From: Candidatus Levyibacteriota bacterium
GTDB taxonomy: Bacteria > Patescibacteriota > Microgenomatia > Levybacterales > UBA12049
DNA: 12,292 nt
Direction: 5' to 3'
NCBI GenBank assembly: GCA_023245515.1
Contig: JAHFKE010000030.1
Span: forward strand, 1 to 12,292
Shown: in pieces, positions 1-6,749 of the stretch
Numbering within the stretch: the stretch's first letter is position 1
Layout: the number at the start of each line of letters is the position of its first letter
The notes under the pieces: generated by a model
Databases searched by the model: none
What the model saw: only the letters and a program-made list of their open reading frames with translations
Told to the model about the DNA's origin: nothing
Position numbers and translations under genes: made by a program

Positions 1-76
1 GTTATTTCTTATCTTTACTGAGACCTACACTAAAGTTCCTCCAAAGCTACCCCAATTTCTTTTCAATATATTTGTT
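1..76. other. Left-edge stretch with no recognisable gene
   Basis: This is pyrimidine-rich sequence with no hairpin and no Shine-Dalgarno motif. The reading frame of the downstream Clp gene stays open to the left edge (no in-frame stop from position 2), so the protein could start upstream of the window at a non-visible start. The first ATG is at 77, and the translated upstream stretch does not look like a known domain, so I treat it as non-coding leader or promoter sequence. Confidence 0.4.
67..72 (+). promoter_or_regulatory. Weak candidate -10 box upstream of the Clp gene
   Basis: TATATT matches the TATAAT consensus at 5 of 6 positions and ends 4 nt before the ATG at 77. No acceptable -35 hexamer lies 16-18 bp upstream. 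It fits the leaderless layout of other promoters in this window but is the weakest of them, and AT-rich chance matches are common. Confidence 0.3.
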
Positions 77-2338
77 ATGGTAGAGGTTTTTTTCCATTAT
101 AAAATAAGTCGGGCTCAGCCTTTAGTCGAAGCTGCTAAGAACAAGCTAAAAAACAAGAGAGATGTTTTCGATACTTTTACGTTGCATGCGCTTGATGCCT
201 TCTCTTCGAGCGACAAGACCTCAGTGATTGTTAAGAGGCTGATTAAGTCGCCACAGGTAAAGCTTTTTCTTCAAAAAGCGAATATTACTTCTAAGGATCT
301 GGAATTTATTGATATACAAAAAGACTTGCTTGCTCAGAGCGCTTTTGATACGGTCATAGCTTTCAAGGGTATTTATGTAACGCCAATTGATCTTTTCGTT
401 GCTTACCTTTTTCTTATTGAGCCTGAAAAGAAAATACTCTTTCAGAAACAACTTAAGACGTCGGAAATCTACAATATGGTGTATTGGATCCGAACAGAAT
501 TGCCTGAGGAAGAAACGCCTAAGAAAATTAGGGTGCATTTTGGTGGGGGAGGAATCGGTGAAGATGTAGTTTCGGGATGGACTTTGGAGACAAAAAAATA
601 TACCAGTCAGTTCACTAATATAGCTCTTAAGAGTGAGCCGCAAATAGCAGGAAGGGAATCTGAATTTAAACAGATGCTTGAAGGACTCGTAAAAGTAGAG
701 GGTAATAATGTGCTTTTGGTTGGAGATATTGGGGCAGGAAAGGAGAATTTGGTCAGAGCTCTTGCCTATCATAGTTTTGAAGGGAATCTAGGGGGCTATC
801 TTAATTACAAGCGCATTCTTGAGTTGCATATTGGTGCACTTACCGCAGGAGCCACTACCAGAAGCGATTTGGAAGTGCGCCTTCAGAATATTATTGCAGA
901 AATATCTCATGCAAATGACGTCATTCTTTATATTCCCGACTTTCAAAATATACTTGGAGGCAGTGCGTACAATCTAGATATTTCAGGGGCTTTGCTTCCG
1001 TATCTAAAGTCGGGGATTATGCCTATTGTTGCGACAATAACTACGGGTGCGTATAAGACCTATATGGAAAAGAACTATCTAAAAGAGGCGTTTAGTGTGA
1101 TTCCTTTAAAGCAACCTGATAAAGATACAGCCATACAAATGGTAATGGTGGATGCGTCAAGTATAGAGGCTAAGTACAGAGTGATCTTAAGTTACAGGGC
1201 GATCACGAGCGCTGTGCAGCTCGCGATGCGCTTTTTCTCTGATGAGGCACTTCCGGGTAGCGCGGTTCTTCTGCTGGAGAACGTTGCAAATACGGTTGCC
1301 TTATCGGAGCACGCTTATTTTGAAGGCACAAAGCTCAAAGTGGTCCTTGAGGAGGATGTCGTAGAGAAAGTTGAGCAAACAGCCAAGATTGCCATCTCAA
1401 TGCCAAAAGGCGAAGAGATAAAGCTCCTGCTTCATCTCGAAGACAAGCTCCATGAGAGGGTGATTGATCAGGATGCGGCTGTTAAGGCAATTTCTGAGGC
1501 AATGAGAAGAATACGCTCAGGCGTTATGATGCGAGAGCGTCCGATATCGTTTCTCTTCCTTGGGCCAACAGGTGTCGGAAAAACAGAGACAGCAAAGGCA
1601 TTGGCAGATATTTACTATGGAGGAGAGAAGAATATCATAAGGCTGGACATGAGCGAATATACTGACGAGGACGGCATGAGGAGGCTTTTGGGTGATCCGC
1701 CTGGTGCAGGAGACGAAAGAGGCCAGTTGACGGACAAGATTCATGACAATCCCGCTTCGCTTGTTTTGCTTGATGAGTTCGAAAAAGCAAATCCCAAGAT
1801 TCTGAATTTATTCCTGCAGGTTTTAGATGACGGAAGACTTACGGACAACAAGGGAATAACTGTGTCTTTCCGCAATGCTATTATTATAGCCACATCAAAC
1901 GGTGGCTCAGAGTTCATCCGTGAAGAATTGGAGAAAGAAGGAGTGGTAATAAATAAGGCTTTTCATCAGAAGCTTCTGGAGTATTTGCAGACCAATGGTA
2001 TTTTCAAGCCTGAACTTCTCAATCGTTTTGATGACATTGTTACCTTCAGACCCTTGGGCAAGGAGCAGGTAGGAAATGTTACTAGACTTCTTCTGGATCA
2101 GTTAGCTAAATCGCTTCTAGATCAGGATATCACCTTTGTGTATGATGATGCAGTTGTTGAGAAAATTGCCAAAGAGGGATTTGACGTTGAGTTCGGGGCA
2201 AGGCCTTTGCGGCGCTTCATTCAGGATACGGTTGAAGATATTATTGCTCAGAAGAAGCTGACCCATGAACTAGATAGGGGAAAGACAGTGAAATTCTTCA
2301 TAGACGGAACAGACAGTCTCCAGGCAAAGGTCTCTTGA
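77..2338 (+). CDS. ClpA/ClpC-type Hsp100 AAA+ unfoldase with degenerate first ATPase module
   Basis: This is a two-module Hsp100 ATPase that would unfold or disaggregate proteins in the cytoplasm. At 753 residues, with Walker lysines at K222 and K502, its spacing nearly matches E. coli ClpA (758 residues, K220 and K501 from memory). There is no room for the long middle domain of ClpB. The second module is intact: Walker A GPTGVGKT (496-503), Walker B LVLLDE ending D566-E567, sensor-1 N608, arginine finger R650 in LLNRF, and sensor-2 R709 in GARPLRR. The first module is damaged: Walker A reads GDIGAGKE (Thr to Glu at 223), and Walker B reads LYIPDF where LFIDEI is usual (residues about 284-289). 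The N-terminal ~200 residues are helical and poorly conserved. I see no clear IGF/LGF-type ClpP-docking loop between residues 608 and 640. The start at 77 is the first ATG, but the frame is open upstream. Confidence 0.85.
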   Translation: MVEVFFHYKISRAQPLVEAAKNKLKNKRDVFDTFTLHALDAFSSSDKTSVIVKRLIKSPQVKLFLQKANITSKDLEFIDIQKDLLAQSAFDTVIAFKGIYVTPIDLFVAYLFLIEPEKKILFQKQLKTSEIYNMVYWIRTELPEEETPKKIRVHFGGGGIGEDVVSGWTLETKKYTSQFTNIALKSEPQIAGRESEFKQMLEGLVKVEGNNVLLVGDIGAGKENLVRALAYHSFEGNLGGYLNYKRILELHIGALTAGATTRSDLEVRLQNIIAEISHANDVILYIPDFQNILGGSAYNLDISGALLPYLKSGIMPIVATITTGAYKTYMEKNYLKEAFSVIPLKQPDKDTAIQMVMVDASSIEAKYRVILSYRAITSAVQLAMRFFSDEALPGSAVLLLENVANTVALSEHAYFEGTKLKVVLEEDVVEKVEQTAKIAISMPKGEEIKLLLHLEDKLHERVIDQDAAVKAISEAMRRIRSGVMMRERPISFLFLGPTGVGKTETAKALADIYYGGEKNIIRLDMSEYTDEDGMRRLLGDPPGAGDERGQLTDKIHDNPASLVLLDEFEKANPKILNLFLQVLDDGRLTDNKGITVSFRNAIIIATSNGGSEFIREELEKEGVVINKAFHQKLLEYLQTNGIFKPELLNRFDDIVTFRPLGKEQVGNVTRLLLDQLAKSLLDQDITFVYDDAVVEKIAKEGFDVEFGARPLRRFIQDTVEDIIAQKKLTHELDRGKTVKFFIDGTDSLQAKVS

Positions 2339-2419
2339 TTAGGGGTTAGGGTCTAGGGGCTAGGGTTTAGAAAATTCTTACGTCTTAAAGCCTAATCGCT
2401 AACCACTAGTCCCTCTAAT
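2338..2419. repeat. G-rich imperfect palindrome with 7-nt tandem units and G-quadruplex motif
   Basis: The left arm (2338-2373) is about four tandem copies of a YTAGGGK heptamer. Its four G-runs at 2342-2345, 2349-2351, 2356-2359 and 2363-2365 have 3-4 nt loops, which meets the usual quadruplex rule. The right arm (2385-2419) is a decayed reverse complement, so the RNA could fold as a long imperfect hairpin around a ~12-nt loop. It begins on the last base of the Clp stop codon and ends just before the nusA promoter, a typical place for a mobile-type palindromic repeat. It could act as a terminator for the Clp gene, although no U-tract follows. Confidence 0.65.
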
Positions 2420-2426
2420 GCATGGG

Positions 2427-2455
2427 TTGAACGTTTGGCTTGGATTTGTTATACT
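2427..2455 (+). promoter_or_regulatory. Promoter of nusA (extended -10, leaderless layout)
   Basis: TTGAAC (2427-2432), a 17-bp spacer and TATACT (2450-2455) form a good sigma-70-type promoter. A TG at 2447-2448 makes an extended -10. Transcription would start near 2462, about 4 nt before the ATG at 2466. The promoter therefore lies inside the longer open frame that begins at 2418, which argues that the longer frame is not the real start. Confidence 0.7.
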
Positions 2456-2465
2456 CCTACATATT

Positions 2466-3608
2466 ATGTCAGTAGTACAGAGAAGCGAGTTTTCATTAGC
2501 ACTTAATCAAGTAGCCTCAGAGCGAGGTGTTGAGGTTTCCGTTGTTCTAGAAACAGTCACAAATGCTATTCTGGCAGCCTACAGAAAAGATCATCCTGGT
2601 ATTGAGGTAGAAGAATACACAGCAACCTTAAATCCAAATACAGGTGAAGCAAGAATTCTGCAGGGAGAAAAAGATGTAACGCCTCCAGGTTTTGGAAGAA
2701 TCGCCGCACAAACTGCAAAGCAAGTTATTCTCCAGAAAATCCGCGAGAAAGAAAAAGAAGCTATCTTCACAGATTACAAAGTAAAAATAGGATCGATCGT
2801 CAATGGTATGGTGCTTCGTTTTGCAGGCTTGAATATCATTGTTGATATCGGAAAAGCGGAGGCGATAATGCCGACATCCGAGCAAATTCCTAATGAAAAG
2901 TATCACTTGAATCAGAGATTGGCCTTTTACCTTGTCGACATAAGACAGGGACCAAAAGGAGATGAGATTATTGTCTCCCGTGCTCACACTGGCTTGCTCG
3001 AAGGGCTTTTCAAAAGAGAAGTTCCTGAGGTTACACAGGGCTCTGTTGAGATAAAAGCAATTGTTAGAGAGCCGGGTAATAGAGCAAAAATTGCTGTTTA
3101 TTCAGCGCAGCCTGGAATTGACCCTGTAGGTTCGTGCGTAGGACAGAAGGGCGTGCGCGTACAGTCAATCATTCAGGAACTTGGAGGACTTGAGAGAATA
3201 GATATTATTCAGTGGTCAGAAGATATAAAAACATATATTGCTCAGTCTCTCTCGCCTGCTAAAAATGTCAAAGTAGAGATTGATGAAGCAAATAAAGTTG
3301 CACATGTTTCTGTTCCCCAGCAAGAATTGTCTCTTGCTATCGGAAAAGAGGGCCAAAATGTGCGCCTTGCATACAAATTAACAAAGTACAGGATTGAAAT
3401 AGAAGGAGAAGGCGCGGTTGAAGAAGTAGAAGATATTAAGCCTGAGGTGAAGCAGGATAAGGAAGAAAAGGTTGAAAAGAAGGTAGTTGAGGAAAAGGTT
3501 GAAGCAGCAGTTGTGCAAGAGGAAGCTAAAGAAGAAGCTGTGTCTGTTGAGGGCTCTGAAGAGCCTAAGGATGAAGCGAAAAAAGATGTTGAAGAAAAGG
3601 CTGCCTAA
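2466..3608 (+). CDS. nusA: Transcription elongation/termination factor NusA
   Basis: NusA binds RNA polymerase and nascent RNA to modulate pausing, termination and antitermination. With the chosen start the protein is 380 residues. Domains in order are: the RNA polymerase-binding N-terminal domain (about 1-100); S1 (about 105-172, from KVKIGSIVNGMVLRF); KH1 with the GSCVGQKGVRVQ signature (near 220); KH2 with LAIGKEGQNVRLA (near 290); and a Lys/Glu/Ala-rich, probably disordered tail (about 317-380). The acidic repeats found in some proteobacterial NusA are absent. The frame also opens at an ATG at 2418, but those 16 extra residues are hydrophobic, do not fit the family and overlap the promoter, so ATG 2466 is preferred. 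infB follows 36 nt later and is probably cotranscribed. The usual upstream partner rimP is missing. Confidence 0.93.
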   Translation: MSVVQRSEFSLALNQVASERGVEVSVVLETVTNAILAAYRKDHPGIEVEEYTATLNPNTGEARILQGEKDVTPPGFGRIAAQTAKQVILQKIREKEKEAIFTDYKVKIGSIVNGMVLRFAGLNIIVDIGKAEAIMPTSEQIPNEKYHLNQRLAFYLVDIRQGPKGDEIIVSRAHTGLLEGLFKREVPEVTQGSVEIKAIVREPGNRAKIAVYSAQPGIDPVGSCVGQKGVRVQSIIQELGGLERIDIIQWSEDIKTYIAQSLSPAKNVKVEIDEANKVAHVSVPQQELSLAIGKEGQNVRLAYKLTKYRIEIEGEGAVEEVEDIKPEVKQDKEEKVEKKVVEEKVEAAVVQEEAKEEAVSVEGSEEPKDEAKKDVEEKAA

Positions 3609-3644
3609 CTATATGAGGTACTCAGATCTTTTCACTAACAATAT

Positions 3645-5108
3645 ATGGCAAAGAACGCACAGACAAAAACTAACGATACAAACCTCATACCTCCTCCAGT
3701 AGTTGCCGTTTTGGGTCATGTTGACCACGGTAAAACCACTCTTCTTGATGCGATACGTAAGACTTCTGTTGCAGATAAGGAAAAAGGGGGCATAACCCAG
3801 AAGGTAGGAGCTTCATCAGTGGAAATTGTCCATGACGGGGCAAAAAGATCAATTACCTTTATCGATACTCCCGGCCATGAAGCATTCACAAAAATGCGTG
3901 GAAGAGGTGCCAATGCTTCTGATATGGGCCTCCTTATTGTTTCAGCAGTTGATGGTGTTAAGCCGCAGACAAAAGAAAGCATCAAAGCTCTTCAGGATTC
4001 AAAAATCCCCTTTATTGTTGTATTGACCAAGTCTGATTTGCCCACAAAAAATGTAGAGAAGACGAAGCAGGAGCTTTTAAAGGAGAATATTATGCTTGAG
4101 GGTTATGGGGGAGATGTTCCTGTTATTGAAGTTTCAGCCAGAACAAATGAGAACATTAAGGAATTGCTTGACCTGATCCTCCTGATGTCGGATATGCATA
4201 AGAAAGATCACGAGGAAAAAGGCGTCAGAGCCATTGTTATTGAGGCTAAAATGGATACCCGTTCAGGATCTAAGGCAGCCGTTATTATTAAGAATGGAAC
4301 GATTAACGTGCGTGATGAGCTCAAGGTCGATGGTAAGGTTTTTAAGGTTCGCACTCTTTTTGATACCTATGGTAAGTCTATTCAGTCAGCGACTGTTGGG
4401 GATGCTGTTGAGATATTAGGTTTTGAGAAAGTGCCCGAGGTAGGAGCTATTATTGTCGACACAGCCACAGAAGTAGCTACGGTTGAGCCTGTAAAAGAGG
4501 TGCTAAAAAGAGAAATGGTTTACATGAAGAAGGAGGAACACAAGGGTCTATCAGTTGTGTTGGTGGCTGATAGTCAAGGATCGCTTGAGGCTATCGTTAA
4601 CTCTTTGCCTTCAGGAATAAGCATCGTTGCGAAGAAGACAGGGGAAGTTACGGAAGCAGACATTCTTCTTGCTAAGTCTACAGGTAGTATTCTTCTGGCT
4701 TTTAATGTAAAAATTAAGCCTGAAATTGCAAATTTCGCCTTTATTGAGAAGGTTTTGGCTCGCAGCTACGAGATTATTTATGAACTGCTGGACGAGATAA
4801 CAGACGCTTTAGAAGGTAAATTACTCTCGCAGATAGAGCAAGTTTACGGTAGGGCTAAGATTTTGGCAAGATTTCCTTTTGAAAAGACCTTTGCGTTTGG
4901 TATTTCGGTTACTGAAGGCAGAATAGCCCGAGGTGATCGTATTCGTATTCTCAGAGGTGAGGAGGAGGTAGTGGGCGAGACTACGATAGCCTCGTTGAGA
5001 ATAGGTAAAGAATCAACTTCAAAGGTGGAAAAGGGGAATGAGGCAGGTATAATCCTGTCGGCAGGACTTGACATAAAGGTTGGAGATATGATACTATCCC
5101 ATAGTTAA
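3645..5108 (+). CDS. infB: Translation initiation factor IF-2, short form
   Basis: IF2 is the GTPase that brings fMet-tRNA to the 30S subunit and promotes subunit joining. The protein is 487 residues and begins almost directly with the G domain, lacking the N-terminal domains of typical IF2 (700-900 residues). GTPase motifs are G1 GHVDHGKT (24-31), G2 GGIT, G3 DTPGHE (74-79), G4 TKSD (128-131, where NKxD is usual) and G5 SAR. Domains II and III follow, then C1 and a C2 domain ending in DIKVGDMI. Two C2 positions normally Cys in the fMet-binding site appear changed: I420 in FGISVTEG (usually GCYVT) and A467 in NEAGI (usually ECGI). No Shine-Dalgarno lies at normal spacing (a GAGG is ~28 nt upstream). 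It is probably translated from the nusA transcript. Confidence 0.95.
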   Translation: MAKNAQTKTNDTNLIPPPVVAVLGHVDHGKTTLLDAIRKTSVADKEKGGITQKVGASSVEIVHDGAKRSITFIDTPGHEAFTKMRGRGANASDMGLLIVSAVDGVKPQTKESIKALQDSKIPFIVVLTKSDLPTKNVEKTKQELLKENIMLEGYGGDVPVIEVSARTNENIKELLDLILLMSDMHKKDHEEKGVRAIVIEAKMDTRSGSKAAVIIKNGTINVRDELKVDGKVFKVRTLFDTYGKSIQSATVGDAVEILGFEKVPEVGAIIVDTATEVATVEPVKEVLKREMVYMKKEEHKGLSVVLVADSQGSLEAIVNSLPSGISIVAKKTGEVTEADILLAKSTGSILLAFNVKIKPEIANFAFIEKVLARSYEIIYELLDEITDALEGKLLSQIEQVYGRAKILARFPFEKTFAFGISVTEGRIARGDRIRILRGEEEVVGETTIASLRIGKESTSKVEKGNEAGIILSAGLDIKVGDMILSHS

Positions 5109-5116
5109 GCTAGAAC

Positions 5117-5177
5117 TGTCATTACTGAGGCCAAAGGCCGAAGGATCTAGAGCCAAAACAGGTTCTTTAGAATGACA
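5117..5177. repeat. Decayed dispersed-type palindromic repeat
   Basis: The ends TGTCATT (5117-5123) and AATGACA (5171-5177) are perfect 7-bp inverted repeats. Inside the left arm is a small hairpin, GGCC-AAA-GGCC (5129-5139), followed by GAAGGATCT. The right arm read in reverse complement is TGTCATTCTAAAGAACCT, matching the left arm once the inner hairpin is skipped. From memory, palindromes that start TGTCATTCTGAG and end CTCAGAATGACA are widespread dispersed repeats in bacterial genomes, and this looks like a degraded copy. It fills the infB to DHH-like gap and may affect RNA stability or readthrough. Confidence 0.6.
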
Positions 5178-5185
5178 CAATTATT

Positions 5186-6385
5186 ATGAACGACGATACA
5201 ATTCAAAAATTAAAAGATGCTGTATCTAAAAGCACCAATATTGGAATCGCTGTGGGTAAAAGTCCATCTGTTGATGAGATGGCTGCCGCGCTTTCTCTCT
5301 ATTTACTTCTTAAGAGTGTTAACAAGCAGGTTTCAATTGCCTCTCCTTCAGACCCAATCGTAGAAATTTCCTCTCTTGTTGGTATCAATAAAGTACAAAG
5401 AAGCCTCGGAGGCGAGTCAAATGATTTGATTGTCTCATTTCCTTATAGAGAGGGGGAGATAGAGAAGGTGTCATATACGCTTGAGGAAGGATATCTGAAT
5501 ATTGTTGTTAAAGCATCAGAGCAGGGGCTTTCTTTCGACGAAAAAGACGTTAAGTATGTTAGGGGGAGTGGGGCAATCGACCTGCTTTTTGTTATTGGAA
5601 CAGCAAAGATTTCCGATTTGGGAGATGTGATTGATTCACAGAAGCTGCGTGATATACAAGTTATCAATATTGATAACAAGGAGAATAACGAAAGATTTGG
5701 AGATATCGTTCTGGTATCTTCCAAGTTCTCATCAGTCAGTGAGCAAGTTGCTGATCTGACTTTGACGCTTGGATTTAGGATTGATCAGGATGTTGCGCAG
5801 AATCTTTTAATCGGGGTTACTGTGGCTACGGAGAATTTCCAAGCCCCAAATACGAGCTCTCTTGCATTTGAATTGGCAGGGCTTCTTATGAAAAGAGGCG
5901 CAAAGCGTTTGAGAATGGATCAGCCAGAAAAAGATCCATTTATAAGTAGTTTGTCTCAGGACGAGGATGAAGCAGAAGACTTGCCTTCGGTTCCGGTTGG
6001 TCAAAGGCCCCAGCTTGATGAAGTCAGATCAGATGCTCCCAGGCCAAGGCAATCTGACCAGAGGCACCAAGGTGTTCAAGGTGGACAACAGCGTGATCAG
6101 AGACAGCCTAGGGATTCCAGACCAACAGATAATAATGGACAGGACAATAGAGGTATAGCGCAGCAAAGACCACAGGGTGATCTAAGACGGCCTAGTTCTG
6201 CGCCACAAGGCCCTGCTAGTGACGAACAAAGAAGAGGCTATGCTAATCAGCAGCCAAAACAAAACCTTTCTCAGCCGAATCAAGACCAGGATCAAGTTGT
6301 TAATCCATTGGCCGATCAGGATGAAGAGCCGCCAATGGATTGGCTTACTCCAAAAGTTTACAAGGGATCCTCTGATGTAGAGTAG
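5186..6385 (+). CDS. Degenerate DHH/NrnA-like protein with long disordered tail
   Basis: The first ~250 residues resemble the DHH phosphoesterase fold of NrnA (nanoRNase/pAp phosphatase), whose gene commonly lies downstream of infB. The metal-binding motifs appear lost. Where NrnA has an N-P-D-G-D-A signature this protein reads SPSVDEMAAA (26-35), and where DHH is expected it reads IDNKENN (near 161-167). It is therefore probably not a nuclease by that mechanism and may be a binding or scaffold protein. From about residue 258 to the end the protein is rich in Gln, Asp, Arg, Pro and Gly and probably disordered. It closes with a more ordered-looking motif, PPMDWLTPKVYKG, which could be a short peptide-docking site. 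ATG 5186 has no Shine-Dalgarno. The family assignment rests on fold-like pattern and gene position, so it is moderate; it could also be annotated as hypothetical. Confidence 0.65.
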   Translation: MNDDTIQKLKDAVSKSTNIGIAVGKSPSVDEMAAALSLYLLLKSVNKQVSIASPSDPIVEISSLVGINKVQRSLGGESNDLIVSFPYREGEIEKVSYTLEEGYLNIVVKASEQGLSFDEKDVKYVRGSGAIDLLFVIGTAKISDLGDVIDSQKLRDIQVINIDNKENNERFGDIVLVSSKFSSVSEQVADLTLTLGFRIDQDVAQNLLIGVTVATENFQAPNTSSLAFELAGLLMKRGAKRLRMDQPEKDPFISSLSQDEDEAEDLPSVPVGQRPQLDEVRSDAPRPRQSDQRHQGVQGGQQRDQRQPRDSRPTDNNGQDNRGIAQQRPQGDLRRPSSAPQGPASDEQRRGYANQQPKQNLSQPNQDQDQVVNPLADQDEEPPMDWLTPKVYKGSSDVE

Positions 6386-6388
6386 GGG

Positions 6389-6417
6389 TTGTTATGCGGG
6401 ATTGGAAATGCTATAAT
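6389..6417 (+). promoter_or_regulatory. Strong promoter of rpsO-pnp (extended -10, near-leaderless)
   Basis: TTGTTA (6389-6394), a 17-bp spacer and a perfect TATAAT (6412-6417) are preceded by TGC, giving an extended -10. The start of transcription falls near 6424, about 4 nt before the rpsO ATG at 6428. It begins 3 nt after the stop of the upstream gene. A separate promoter before rpsO matches the classical rpsO-pnp arrangement. Confidence 0.8.
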
Positions 6418-6427
6418 AGTTCTTGTT

Positions 6428-6697
6428 ATGCCACTTAGCACTACACAAAAACAGGAAATAATAAATGAATTTCAGACAGTAAAAGGCGACACCGGAAGTC
6501 CTGAGGTGCAGATAGCACTTCTGAGTAAAAGAATTCAGAGACTTGCTGATCATCTTAAGGATCATGCACACGATGTGCATAGTAGACGCGGACTTCTTTC
6601 GATGATTGCAAAGAGAAGAAGGCTTATCAATTTCCTTAAAAAGGTTGACGCAAAAAGAGTATCGGAAATTTTACAGAAGATCGGACTAAAAGACTAA
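6428..6697 (+). CDS. rpsO: 30S ribosomal protein S15
   Basis: S15 is a primary 16S rRNA-binding protein that nucleates the platform of the small subunit. The 89-residue product has the normal family length and the canonical core TGSPEVQIALLSKRI, then HLKDHAHDVHSRRGLL and KRRRLINFLKK. The frame is open from an ATG at 6389, but the extra 13 residues would overlap the -35 and -10 boxes and do not belong to the family, so ATG 6428 (MPLSTTQKQEI) is the start. There is no Shine-Dalgarno. It is followed 52 nt later by pnp, as in most bacteria, so the two are probably cotranscribed. Confidence 0.96.
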   Translation: MPLSTTQKQEIINEFQTVKGDTGSPEVQIALLSKRIQRLADHLKDHAHDVHSRRGLLSMIAKRRRLINFLKKVDAKRVSEILQKIGLKD

Positions 6698-6732
6698 TTA
6701 GATACCGCAAATTTCGTAAAAAGAACGTGATT

Positions 6733-6743
6733 AGAGGTAGAAT
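6733..6743 (+). promoter_or_regulatory. Possible ribosome binding site or internal -10 before pnp
   Basis: AGAGG (6733-6737) lies 12 nt before the pnp ATG, a long but possible Shine-Dalgarno spacing. The overlapping TAGAAT (6738-6743) ends 6 nt before the ATG and resembles the leaderless -10 boxes elsewhere in the window, but has no convincing -35. The sequence does not decide between the two. Confidence 0.35.
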
Positions 6744-6749
6744 AAATAA

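Noticed and set aside
221..772. Long antisense frame over the Clp gene N-terminus
   Set aside because: The product is low-complexity Phe/Leu/Lys/Ser-rich, with no domain and no start signal; it is a compositional shadow of the sense gene.
2418..2465. Upstream ATG extending nusA by 16 residues
   Set aside because: The added residues are hydrophobic and foreign to NusA, and the extension contains the -35 and extended -10 of the nusA promoter.
6389..6427. Upstream ATG extending rpsO by 13 residues
   Set aside because: S15 proteins start near MPLSTTQK, and the extension overlaps the TTGTTA-17-TATAAT promoter.
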